The notes under the pieces were generated by a model, which was given only the letters and a program-made list of their open reading frames with translations, made no database searches and had not been told where the DNA came from. The translations under genes were made by a program, and so were the position numbers. 64,000 bases of DNA from Limnobacter litoralis (GTDB lineage Bacteria; Pseudomonadota; Gammaproteobacteria; Burkholderiales; Burkholderiaceae_B): assembly GCF_030160455.1 (NCBI RefSeq), contig NZ_BSOJ01000015.1:124001-188000 (forward strand), written 5' to 3'. Shown here one piece after another: positions 1 to 8,689 of this stretch; positions within the stretch are counted from its first letter, which is position 1; each line of letters opens with the position of its first letter.

Positions 1-441
1 AATGCGGTAAAAGGTTACATGGAAGAAAGCACGGAAGCCGTTAAGGCCCTGGCCTCCGCCAAAGACATTCAAGAATTCGTATCCATTAGCACTTCTGTAA
101 GCCAGCCACTGGCTGAGAAAGCGGTTGCATACGGCAAAGAAGTGTATCAATTGACTTCAGGCCTGGTGGCAGAAGCTGGCAAGGTTGTTGAACAACATGT
201 TGCAGACAGCAACAAGAAACTGGTTGAACTGTTTGACTCAGCAAGCAAAAACGCGCCTGCCGGCAGCGAAGGTGCTGTTGCCCTCATGAAATCAGCGCTG
301 ACAGCGGCCAACACCGCTTATGAAGGTTTGAGCAAAGCCACCAAGCAAGCGGCTGAAATGGCCGAGGCCAATGTTGAAGCCGCCACAAAAGCCACCATCA
401 AGGCCGCTTCAAGCGCCGGTAAGGCTCGCAAGGCTGCCTGA
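1..441 (+). CDS. phaP: Phasin family protein (5' end outside window)
   Basis: Phasins coat polyhydroxyalkanoate granules and control their size and number. The reading frame is open from base 1, with six codons before the first ATG at 19, so the true start probably lies left of the window; family members are usually about 180 residues and 146 are visible here. The visible part is a low-complexity, Ala/Lys/Glu-rich amphipathic helix protein with the phasin pattern around SQPLAEKAVAYGKEVY and a basic Ala/Lys C-terminus. A strong terminator follows at 504-530. The family call is firm; the exact start is not known. Confidence 0.85.
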   Translation, partial: NAVKGYMEESTEAVKALASAKDIQEFVSISTSVSQPLAEKAVAYGKEVYQLTSGLVAEAGKVVEQHVADSNKKLVELFDSASKNAPAGSEGAVALMKSALTAANTAYEGLSKATKQAAEMAEANVEAATKATIKAASSAGKARKAA

Positions 442-503
442 ACACCCTTTTGTCTCCTCGTTCCCGCTATTGGAACGTTCACAAGTCATGAATTCACGGC
501 TTC

Positions 504-530
504 AAGCCCATCGCAAGATGGGCTTTTTTT
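504..530 (+). terminator. Rho-independent terminator after phasin gene
   Basis: A perfect 9-bp stem (AAGCCCATC / GATGGGCTT) with a GCAA tetraloop is followed directly by a T run. It lies 62 bases after the phasin stop and just before the convergent stop of the next gene, so it should end the phasin transcript. Confidence 0.9.
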
Positions 531-536
531 ATTCAC

Positions 537-1319
537 TCACAACAGTTGGGTGACACAGTGCATGTCTTGAAGAATTTCCTGCAATCGCGTGAAAGCCTGG
601 GAAACCAGTGTTTTCATTTCCTCACCTCCCCGTGCCTTCACACCCAACTCAATGTGGCGAGCCAGTTTGTCATCGCCAACGCTGGGTAAGCTGTACAGCT
701 TGCACCCCACATATTCCTTTTCCAGGGCTTCCATCACCGGCGTGATTCGGGCCTCCGGCGTTTCAAAAAGCAACAAAGCCTGTTTGTATTCTCTTGTGCT
801 GTGCTGTAACTGTCGATAATGAGTATCCAGTACCCATTCAATCATGGGCCAGGCCATCACCGGAAAACCGGGTACAAAGTGATGGTCATGGACGGTAAAG
901 CCAGCGATCTTGTTGTAGGGGTTCGGAATGAGCGCAGCACCTTCCGGAAAGTCGGCCATGCGCAGTCTGTACTCATCCACAGGCTGACCACTTTCACTGC
1001 ACCGCTCTTCGATTATGGCCACAGCACCTGGATGTCTGACGATAGGTCGCCCCAAAGCTCTGGCAGCGGCCTGCCGCGTGTGGTCATCCGGTGTTCCGCC
1101 GATTCCGCCGCAGCACAACACAATGTCAGGCCGAGAGAATGTACCGGACAGAAGATCAGACAAGTAGTCTGGATCATCGCCCGCCATCTGGACCCACGAC
1201 AAGTGAAGTCCGCGTGCATGCAGTCGCTCGATAACCGCCCCGAGGTGTTTGTCCTGCCGCATGCCTGAGAGAATTTCATCCCCGACGATAATCAAGCCGA
1301 TTTTGGGTGTTGCTGCCAT
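537..1319 (-). CDS. Molybdopterin-binding domain protein, CinA N-terminal type
   Basis: A 260-residue protein of the COG1058 type, the MoCF_biosynth (MoaB/MogA-like) fold that forms the N-terminal half of CinA. Residues 6-20 (IGLIIVGDEILSG) and the glycine-rich segment GGIGGTPDD near residue 75 are the family signatures. There is no C-terminal CinA nicotinamide-deamidase domain. I chose the ATG at 1319 because it has AGGA eight bases upstream and begins exactly where family similarity starts; the frame runs open to 1373 inside the upstream gene. It sits 13 bp behind the EI24 gene and is probably co-transcribed with it. Substrate unknown. Confidence 0.8.
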   Translation of the reverse strand: MAATPKIGLIIVGDEILSGMRQDKHLGAVIERLHARGLHLSWVQMAGDDPDYLSDLLSGTFSRPDIVLCCGGIGGTPDDHTRQAAARALGRPIVRHPGAVAIIEERCSESGQPVDEYRLRMADFPEGAALIPNPYNKIAGFTVHDHHFVPGFPVMAWPMIEWVLDTHYRQLQHSTREYKQALLLFETPEARITPVMEALEKEYVGCKLYSLPSVGDDKLARHIELGVKARGGEEMKTLVSQAFTRLQEILQDMHCVTQLL

Positions 1320-1332
1320 CTGTGTAGTCCTG

Positions 1333-2079
1333 TTACTGCGTATCCACAACTGTATTGTTTCGAATATTTTCAAGCGCCCCCAAATAATACCGGGTGAAAG
1401 CGAGGGCAGACATGACCGGCATAATCAGCAAGATGGGAGGTACAAAGCTGAGGAAAGCGCAAACCACCCCAATAAGCCAGGGTGTTGAGGCATCCTTTTT
1501 CTTGATGAGCTTCATTTCTGCGCGGGTGGCGTGTGCAGACAACGCGTCAAAGCGCATGACAGCGATCAAAAGATAAGAAGTCCAGATCAAGGGCAACACA
1601 AAGGCCATGCCAGGAATCAGCCACAACGGAAATGTGATGATCCAGCCCAACAGAAAGATGACCACCGCTTTCAAGGTCACCCACAAGCCCATCAGCAAGG
1701 TGCCCTCACCTTGCTTTTTAAGATTGCCGAATTCTCGCTGGCCAAGATAATTCAGCACTGGCGGCGTGACATAGAGCCCGGCAAGCAAAACTGCGGAACT
1801 GGCCACGATTGGCCACAGAAAGCCGAACACCGCCATGGGGACCAGAAAGGCTTTGAGCCAACCCACGAAGGCGAAGGAATCCACCGCAGACTGAGACACA
1901 TCAATGCCGATCTTGCCCAACAGACTGATCGCAAGGTTGGCCAACGGGTCGATCGACAACCAGATCAACACAATCCAGAAAATGGCAGCCGCCGCCACCG
2001 AGACCAGCGTCAACATCAGCATGCGCGGCCGAAACGAATCAACCAGCGCCTTGAGCAAAATTTGTAATCCGTGTTCCAT
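1333..2079 (-). CDS. EI24 domain-containing inner membrane protein
   Basis: A 248-residue multi-pass membrane protein of the EI24/CysZ-like family, whose role in Betaproteobacteria is not settled (CysZ relatives carry sulfate). Hydrophobic spans are visible around residues 20-45, 75-105, 130-160 and 195-235, with the family-typical SLAGLYVTPPVLNYL-like loop before a charged region. The ATG at 2079 has AGGAAG four bases upstream and is preferred to a TTG at 2094. It lies between hrpA (18 bp upstream) and the CinA-like gene, all on the minus strand, so the three may form one transcript. Confidence 0.7.
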   Translation of the reverse strand: MEHGLQILLKALVDSFRPRMLMLTLVSVAAAAIFWIVLIWLSIDPLANLAISLLGKIGIDVSQSAVDSFAFVGWLKAFLVPMAVFGFLWPIVASSAVLLAGLYVTPPVLNYLGQREFGNLKKQGEGTLLMGLWVTLKAVVIFLLGWIITFPLWLIPGMAFVLPLIWTSYLLIAVMRFDALSAHATRAEMKLIKKKDASTPWLIGVVCAFLSFVPPILLIMPVMSALAFTRYYLGALENIRNNTVVDTQ

Positions 2080-2097
2080 GTGGCTTCCTGTCAAAGT

Positions 2098-5000
2098 TCA
2101 ATGGGTACGCTTTTGAATCATGTCCCAAGCCTTTTGCAGCCGTTTGACCGACACGGGCATGGGGGTTCGTAGTTCCTGAGCAAACAAGGAAACCCTTAAT
2201 TCCTGCAGTTGCCAGGCAAACTGATTCAGACTTTCGTCTTCAAATCCTTTCAGTTGCGCATTCGCCCTGACCCAGTTTAATTGAAGTTGGGACAACTCCT
2301 TCATGCAGGCTTGATCTCGATCCGCAGAATTGCGCAATCGCTCCAGACGAATCACGATGGCCTTGAGATATCGGGGGTAATGAACCAGCTGCTCCCAGGG
2401 CTTGAGAAGCAGAAATTGTTTGGGCAGCAGCCATTGCAACTGACTCTGGATGTCGTCAAGCGCCTGCGGAAATGATTTTCCGGCAGTTTTGATTCGCGCC
2501 TGAACCGTGGAGTACTCTGTCATGATTGCAAGCAGCAACTTGCCAATTTCCTGTGCAATCAAGCTGATGCGGCCTTTTGCTTGCTGCGCCTGTATCTCGA
2601 ATGCCTCTGAATTGACTGGCAGACCTGCCGACAGGCTCGCCCGCTTCAAAGCCAGTTTGATCCATTGCTCACGCAACTCTTCAGCTGAGCCAATCGGCAT
2701 GTGCAACATGGCAATCTTCTGAAAATCCAGCAGATTCTTGTTCAGGAACTTCAGCGGCTCCTTCAGGGCAATGGCAAACAACCTGAGAACGCCTGCCTCG
2801 TGGACTCGCTGCGCCTCTTCCTGTTGGTCATACACCTCGATCTGACAGTGCTCTCCCATGTCTTTGAGGGCCGGGTAACCAAAGAAAGTTTGCCCAGCCC
2901 GCGAAATCTCCAGTAGCTCAGGCAACTCGCCAAACGACCAATCGACAATCGGCAAGCCGTCCACATTGCGAGAGGCTGCCTCGCTTTTTGCCGCCTTCGC
3001 CGAGCCGACCTGTTGGGTATTGCCGCCAGCCCCCTCCGCTACACCCACCTGCAATTGGGCGCGCACCGCCTCAGTGGACGCCTTGAAGGTTTGCTGGGCG
3101 TCTTTGCCCCACTCTGCTTTCAGTGCTGAAAGGCTGCGCTGCATGTCCAACTGACGGCCATGCTCATCCATCAACTTGAAATTCATGAAGTGATGCGCGG
3201 GAAGACCTTCTACACGGAAGTCGGACAAAGCGGGCCTGGCTGGCGTGTGCTCCACCACGTAATCACGAAGCACTTCTAGCAGTGGCTTTTGCTGGCGGGA
3301 GGTATTGAGGTTTGACTGGGTAAACTGTTCAGCAAATTGCGGCAAAGGCACGCAGTGGCGACGCAGCTTTTGGGGAAGCGACTTCAAGAGGAGGTGCACT
3401 TTTTCTTTCAGCATGCCAGGCACCAGCCACTCGCACTGCTGGGCATTGACCTGGTTCAAAAGCATCAGTGGCACAGTCATGGTTACACCGTCTTTTGCAC
3501 TTCCGGGTTCAAAGTGATAGTTCAAGGCGAAGGTCATCGATCCCATCTCAATGGCCTTGGGATAATAATCCGTGGTCACCTCGCCCGCTCGCTTGCTCAG
3601 CAACTCTTCTTTGCTGAGATAAAGCGCCTTCAGTTCCGCATCTGGCGCATTGTTGGCCCAGGCTTCCAGTGTTTTCAGGTTGTAGGCCGATTGCGGAATG
3701 CGTTCTTCATAAAACTGGGCAATCAGGCTTTCATCGACGAGTATGTCTTGTCGGCGCGCCTTGTGCTCGAGTTTTTCGATTTCTTCGATCAAGCGTTGAT
3801 TGTGCAAATAAAAGGCCAGTCGCGTTTGAACCTGCCCCTGAACCAGCCCTTCCTGAATCATCAATTTGCGTGCGCCGGCCTGATCGAACCGCGCCAGACT
3901 AACCCTACGCTTGCTGTAAATTGGCAGCCCGTAGATCAAACCCGTTTCAAGCGCCACAGCCTGCCCAGAGGACTTTTCCCAGTGCGGGTTGGCATGGTTG
4001 CGCTTAATCAAATGTGAGCCCACGCGCTCAAGCCAGTCTGGCTGAATTTTTGCCACACAACGGGCGTACAGGCGAGTGGTTTCCATCAACTCACCCGCAA
4101 CAATCCATTTTCCACCCTTTTTAAACAGGGCCGAAGAAGGATGGATTGAAAAGCGGATGCTTCGGGCACCCAGATAAACAGGGTCTGTCTCGTGTTTTAG
4201 CCCAATGTTACCCAGCAAACCTGACAGCAACGCCAGATGAACAAGGTCTGGCTTTGCAGGCGTGGCATTGATGGACCAATGATGCTCACGAACCATACTG
4301 ACCAGTTGGCCATGAACCTCGGTCCATTCACGCATGCGGTTGGCATTCAGAAACTTGCGAGAAAGCGCATTTCTGATTTGAGCATTGGTGGCGTTTTCTG
4401 ATTTTAAATCAATATAATATTTCCAGATATTCAGGTAGGTGATGAAGTCTGAATCTGGATCATCAAAGATTTTTTGAGCCTGATCTGCTGCTTCTTGGGC
4501 ATCGTGCGGCCTTTCTCGCGGATCTTGAACTGACAAGGCGCTGGCGATCACGAGCATCTCGGCCAAACAACCCAACTGGGACGCTTCAGCCAGCATGCGG
4601 GCGATTCGTGGATCCAAGGGCAATCGCGCCAGGGACCGACCGACCTTGGTGAGTCTGCCTTGTTCATCCAGGGCATTCAATTCCTGCAGCAGCTGATAAC
4701 CATCCGCGATTGCGCGCCCCATGGGCCGTTGGAGAAAGGGAAACTCCTCGACCTCGGTCAGGTGCAGGCTTTTCATGCGCAAGATGACCGAGGCCAGCGA
4801 GGATCTCAGAATTTCGGGATCCGTGAATTCAGGGCGGGCCTGAAAATCTTCTTCGGTGTACAGACGGATGCAGACACCACTGGCCACACGGCCGCAACGC
4901 CCGGCCCTTTGGTTGGCCGAGGCACGTGACACACGCTCCACCTGCAGCATTTCCACTTTGTTGCGGTAACTGTACCGCTTAACCCTCGCAAGCCCGGAAT

Positions 5001-5991
5001 CGATCACATAGTGAATCCCCGGCACGGTCAAGGAGGTTTCAGCCACGTTGGTGGCCAATACAATTCGACGTCGGCCTGCCGGCTTGAAGATCCGCTCTTG
5101 ATCTGCAGCACTCAAACGGGAAAACAGGGGCAACACCTCAAAACCGGCCAGTTGCTTTTTGAAAAACTGCGACAACTCGCGAATTTCACGTTCACCGGGC
5201 AAAAACATCAAAATATCGCCCTGTCCAAGCCGGTTTAATTCATGCACGGCGTCCAGCGCAGCTTCGTTGAATGCATCTTCATCAATGTCATCGACTGCTT
5301 TGGATGGGCCTTGCGAACGAGTGTCAGACTTTTTCCGCTTGCGAAGATCGTATTCAGAGGGGTCTTTGTAACGAATCTCCACAGGGTAAAGTCGACCCGA
5401 CACTTCAATGACTGGCGCAGGTTTGCCTTCTGCATCCGAAAAGTGGCTGGCAAACCGCTGTGCGTCAATGGTTGCAGAAGTCACAATCAGCTTGAGATCT
5501 GGCCGCTTGGGCAAAACCTGCTTCAGGTAACCGAGCAAGAAATCGATGTTCAGGCTGCGTTCATGGGCCTCGTCGATGATGATGGTGTCGTAGGCCTTGA
5601 ACAAAGGGTCTGACTGGCTTTCTGCCAACAGGATGCCATCCGTGACCAGTTTGACTTGTGTGTGCTGGGCCGCTTTTTCAACAAAGCGAATTTTGTAACC
5701 GACCACCTGCCCCAACTCGGAGTCCAATTCAGCGGCGATGCGCTTTGCAGTCGACGTGGCAGCCAATCGACGTGGCTGGGTGTGAACAATGCTTTTACCG
5801 CCCTGCCCCCGACCAAGCTCGAGGCACATTTTGGGCAATTGGGTGGTTTTTCCCGATCCTGTTTCGCCACAGACAATCACCACCTGATGGGCGTGAATCA
5901 AGGCCTGAATTTCTGCCCGACGTTGCGACACAGGCAGCTCTTCGGGATATCGAATGGTGGAAATGTTCAGACTTTGTTCGATAAGTGACAC
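2098..5991 (-). CDS. hrpA: ATP-dependent RNA helicase HrpA
   Basis: A 1297-residue DEAH-box helicase, the usual HrpA length. Walker A (GETGSGKTT) lies at residues 41-49, the DEAH box (IIIDEAHERS) near 140, motif III (SAT) near 170, and motif VI (QRAGRCGR) near 360; HA2, OB-fold and the long DUF3418 C-terminal region follow. HrpA acts on structured mRNA and helps rescue stalled ribosomes. The start is a GTG at 5991 with a weak ribosome site. It is divergent from argA across a 120-bp promoter region and heads a minus-strand run with the EI24 and CinA-like genes. Confidence 0.95.
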   Translation of the reverse strand: MSLIEQSLNISTIRYPEELPVSQRRAEIQALIHAHQVVIVCGETGSGKTTQLPKMCLELGRGQGGKSIVHTQPRRLAATSTAKRIAAELDSELGQVVGYKIRFVEKAAQHTQVKLVTDGILLAESQSDPLFKAYDTIIIDEAHERSLNIDFLLGYLKQVLPKRPDLKLIVTSATIDAQRFASHFSDAEGKPAPVIEVSGRLYPVEIRYKDPSEYDLRKRKKSDTRSQGPSKAVDDIDEDAFNEAALDAVHELNRLGQGDILMFLPGEREIRELSQFFKKQLAGFEVLPLFSRLSAADQERIFKPAGRRRIVLATNVAETSLTVPGIHYVIDSGLARVKRYSYRNKVEMLQVERVSRASANQRAGRCGRVASGVCIRLYTEEDFQARPEFTDPEILRSSLASVILRMKSLHLTEVEEFPFLQRPMGRAIADGYQLLQELNALDEQGRLTKVGRSLARLPLDPRIARMLAEASQLGCLAEMLVIASALSVQDPRERPHDAQEAADQAQKIFDDPDSDFITYLNIWKYYIDLKSENATNAQIRNALSRKFLNANRMREWTEVHGQLVSMVREHHWSINATPAKPDLVHLALLSGLLGNIGLKHETDPVYLGARSIRFSIHPSSALFKKGGKWIVAGELMETTRLYARCVAKIQPDWLERVGSHLIKRNHANPHWEKSSGQAVALETGLIYGLPIYSKRRVSLARFDQAGARKLMIQEGLVQGQVQTRLAFYLHNQRLIEEIEKLEHKARRQDILVDESLIAQFYEERIPQSAYNLKTLEAWANNAPDAELKALYLSKEELLSKRAGEVTTDYYPKAIEMGSMTFALNYHFEPGSAKDGVTMTVPLMLLNQVNAQQCEWLVPGMLKEKVHLLLKSLPQKLRRHCVPLPQFAEQFTQSNLNTSRQQKPLLEVLRDYVVEHTPARPALSDFRVEGLPAHHFMNFKLMDEHGRQLDMQRSLSALKAEWGKDAQQTFKASTEAVRAQLQVGVAEGAGGNTQQVGSAKAAKSEAASRNVDGLPIVDWSFGELPELLEISRAGQTFFGYPALKDMGEHCQIEVYDQQEEAQRVHEAGVLRLFAIALKEPLKFLNKNLLDFQKIAMLHMPIGSAEELREQWIKLALKRASLSAGLPVNSEAFEIQAQQAKGRISLIAQEIGKLLLAIMTEYSTVQARIKTAGKSFPQALDDIQSQLQWLLPKQFLLLKPWEQLVHYPRYLKAIVIRLERLRNSADRDQACMKELSQLQLNWVRANAQLKGFEDESLNQFAWQLQELRVSLFAQELRTPMPVSVKRLQKAWDMIQKRTH

Positions 5992-6041
5992 AACAGGCTT
6001 TGTGAATGGATTAAAAAACGTGGATTTGCTGACAAGTTACT

Positions 6042-6047
6042 TATAAT
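6042..6047 (+). promoter_or_regulatory. Candidate -10 box for argA
   Basis: A perfect TATAAT hexamer lies 64 bases before the argA start in the 120-bp hrpA/argA divergent gap. No good -35 hexamer is found at 16-18 bp spacing, so this is a tentative promoter call. Confidence 0.35.
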
Positions 6048-6111
6048 CGGCGAATAACCCGTCAAAGACGCCTCATTTTATTCCCTTTTTTATGGAAACC
6101 TCGAAGACGAC

Positions 6112-7452
6112 ATGAGCAATACCCCCACCAGCGACGAATTTCCGGTGAACAGTCAAACATTCGTGGAGTGGTTGCGCCGGGTTGCACCCTACATCCACGC
6201 ATTCAGGGGTCGAACATTTGTGGTCGCCATCGAAGGTGAAATGGTCAAACAGGGCTTTTTGAACACCCTGGCCCAGGATCTTTCATTGCTGCACGCCATG
6301 GGTATGCGCATTGTATTGGTGTGCGGCTCCCGGCCTCAGGTTGAAGAACAACTGGCGCTTCGCAATATTCAACCCCAGTTTCACAAAGGCTGGCGCGTCA
6401 CTGACAAAGCTGCGCTGGAATGCGCGATGGAGGCTTCAGGCGAATTGCGTCTGGACATCGAGGCGGCATTCTCCCAGGGTCTTCCCAACACGCCGATGGC
6501 CCATTCGTCGATGCGAATCATCTCCGGCAATTTCATCACTGCGCGACCCATGGGTATTCTGGAAGGGGTAGACCTCCAGCACACGGGTCTGGTCCGCAAA
6601 ATCGATGTCACGGCCATCGCCCAGAGTTTGAACAACAATGCGATTGTGCTGCTGTCGCCTCTGGGTTTTTCGCCCACAGGCGAAGCCTTTAACCTGACAC
6701 TGGAAGACGTGGCCACCAGCACCGCACGGGCATTGAAAGCGGACAAGCTGATTTTTGTGTCGAGCATTGACGGCGTTTACGACGAAGATGGCGTGTTGAT
6801 TGAAGAACTTGAGCTTGACCGCGCTCGGGAATTGATGCAAAGCCCGCATCAGGATGAGCAAACCAAAGATTACCTGGAATGCTGTGTTCTGGCTGTGCAA
6901 GGCGGTGTTGAACGAGCCCACATTGTGCCATTGAAGCTCGACGGCAGCGTCATGCTGGAGCTGTTCTCACACGATGGCGTGGGCACGATGGTGTCTGAAC
7001 AAAACCTGGAGAGCCTGCGACAGGCCACCTTTGATGACGCTGGGGCGATCAAGACTCTGATTGAACCGCTGGAGATCAACGGCACGCTGGTTCGACGTGG
7101 CCGCGACCGGATTGAGCGCGACATTGAGCACTTCACTGTGCTGGAACACGATGGCATCTTGTGGGGCTGCGCAGCCTTGTACCCCTACCCAGACGAATCC
7201 ATGGGAGAGCTGGCCTGCCTGGTGGTACACCCCACCTGGCAAGGCACCGGGGATGGTGAGCGATTGCTGAAGAAAGTCGAAATGGAAGCACGCAAGATGA
7301 ACTTGAAACGCCTGTTTGTGTTGACGACCCAAACGTCGCATTTTTTCCAGAAGCGTGGCTTTGTACTCAGTGACCTTGAGAAGCTACCCGCTGAACGCAA
7401 GCGCATGTACGACTGGACCCGCAAGTCGCAAATCCTGATCAAGCAGTTGTGA
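6112..7452 (+). CDS. argA: Amino-acid N-acetyltransferase (N-acetylglutamate synthase)
   Basis: Catalyses acetyl-CoA plus glutamate to N-acetylglutamate, the first step of arginine synthesis, in the cytoplasm. The 446 residues match the classical ArgA architecture: an amino-acid-kinase-like fold at about 20-285 (ArgB-like, regulatory arginine site) and a GNAT acetyltransferase domain at about 300-440, with the acetyl-CoA loop QGTGDGERLL near residue 380. The ATG at 6112 directly precedes the conserved start of the domain. The metC-type gene begins 7 bp after its stop, suggesting co-transcription. Feedback inhibition by arginine is known for this family. Confidence 0.93.
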   Translation: MSNTPTSDEFPVNSQTFVEWLRRVAPYIHAFRGRTFVVAIEGEMVKQGFLNTLAQDLSLLHAMGMRIVLVCGSRPQVEEQLALRNIQPQFHKGWRVTDKAALECAMEASGELRLDIEAAFSQGLPNTPMAHSSMRIISGNFITARPMGILEGVDLQHTGLVRKIDVTAIAQSLNNNAIVLLSPLGFSPTGEAFNLTLEDVATSTARALKADKLIFVSSIDGVYDEDGVLIEELELDRARELMQSPHQDEQTKDYLECCVLAVQGGVERAHIVPLKLDGSVMLELFSHDGVGTMVSEQNLESLRQATFDDAGAIKTLIEPLEINGTLVRRGRDRIERDIEHFTVLEHDGILWGCAALYPYPDESMGELACLVVHPTWQGTGDGERLLKKVEMEARKMNLKRLFVLTTQTSHFFQKRGFVLSDLEKLPAERKRMYDWTRKSQILIKQL

Positions 7453-7459
7453 CACCGGC

Positions 7460-8689
7460 ATGAGCACATTTAAACGCAACCCAGACGAGCCGCTGGAATC
7501 CACGGCACTGCCCACTCGGCTTGTGCACGCTGAACCTGTAGACGCCAGCGGTTTTAAATCGCAGCACACGCCGGTTTATCGGGGTTCCAGCACATTTTTC
7601 AGCAGCACCGCTGAACAACGCAGACCTGTTGACCCACTGGGGATCGACTACTCCTATGGCTTGCATGGTACGCCCACCCAATACACCCTCTGTAAAAAGC
7701 TGGCCGACATCGAAGGGACCCTTCATGCGCTGGTTTGCCCTTCCGGCTTAAGCGCCATTTCGATTGTGGCCATGGCTTGCTTGAAAAGCGGTGACCACTG
7801 GCTGATACCAGGCAACGCCTACGGGCCAGTGTGGTCATTTGCGCACAACCTCAAATCGCGTTTTGGGGTTGAAGTGGACGAGTACGATCCGATGGATCCC
7901 GCGCAACTTTCGAACCAGATCAAACCCAACACCAAGCTGATCTGGACGGAAGCACCGGGTTCTCTGACTTTCGAAACACCGGATCTGCATCAAATTGTGG
8001 ACATCGCAAAGTCACATGGCATTTTGACAGCCATTGACAACACCTGGTCAGCGGGCCTTGTGCTGAAGCCTTTCGAACTCGGCATTGATTTCAGTGTTCA
8101 AGCCTTGACCAAGTACCAATGCGGTCATGCCGACGTCTTGATGGGTGCGGTGCTTGGCAACAACACCGACACCTTCAGACCGGTCGAACAACAAAACCGT
8201 CTGTACGGACTCGGGGTCAGCCCGTCGGATTGTGAATTGGTGCTGCGCGGCTTGGTGACATTGCCAGTGCGCTACCAGGCGCAGGCTGAAAGCGCCTTGC
8301 AACTGGCGCTTGCCTTGAAAGACCATCCAGCCGTTCACCGGGTTTTGCACCCAGCATTGCCCGAGTGCCCAGGCCACTTGAACTGGAAGACGCAATTTAC
8401 GGGTTCAGCCAGCCTGTTTGCTGTGCAGTTGAAAGCCGAACACACTGACGCACAAGCCTGTGCATGGGTAGACGCGTTGAGGTGGTTCAAAATTGCCTAC
8501 TCTTGGGGTGGCCCTGAGAGCCTGGCAGTGGTAGTGAATATTTCGGAGGAACGCAGAAAGCGATTCGACGAGAGCAATCCGGGTGGTGGCCCGATCGTCA
8601 GGCTGGCGGTCGGCCTTGAGGATCTGCAGGACCTCAAAGCCGACTTGCTGGGCGCACTGGATCAGGTTTTCACACAATCCACGAAATAG
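7460..8689 (+). CDS. metC: Cystathionine beta-lyase (PLP, Cys/Met metabolism family)
   Basis: A 409-residue PLP-dependent trans-sulfuration enzyme predicted to split cystathionine into homocysteine, pyruvate and ammonia. The Cys/Met metabolism PLP domain spans the whole protein: the YSYGLHGTPT segment near residue 65, the cofactor-contact CPSGLSA near 95, the Asp of AIDNTWSAG near 195, and the PLP-binding Lys in ALTKYQCGH near 217. It follows argA by 7 bp. Its last 28 bases overlap the convergent decarboxylase gene. Other members of the fold (gamma-synthase, gamma-lyase) are possible but beta-lyase fits best. Confidence 0.88.
   Translation: MSTFKRNPDEPLESTALPTRLVHAEPVDASGFKSQHTPVYRGSSTFFSSTAEQRRPVDPLGIDYSYGLHGTPTQYTLCKKLADIEGTLHALVCPSGLSAISIVAMACLKSGDHWLIPGNAYGPVWSFAHNLKSRFGVEVDEYDPMDPAQLSNQIKPNTKLIWTEAPGSLTFETPDLHQIVDIAKSHGILTAIDNTWSAGLVLKPFELGIDFSVQALTKYQCGHADVLMGAVLGNNTDTFRPVEQQNRLYGLGVSPSDCELVLRGLVTLPVRYQAQAESALQLALALKDHPAVHRVLHPALPECPGHLNWKTQFTGSASLFAVQLKAEHTDAQACAWVDALRWFKIAYSWGGPESLAVVVNISEERRKRFDESNPGGGPIVRLAVGLEDLQDLKADLLGALDQVFTQSTK

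Noticed and set aside
1531-2067. 178-residue open frame on the plus strand
   Set aside because: It is antisense to the EI24 membrane protein gene, is His/Gln/Arg-rich as shadows are, and has no ribosome site.
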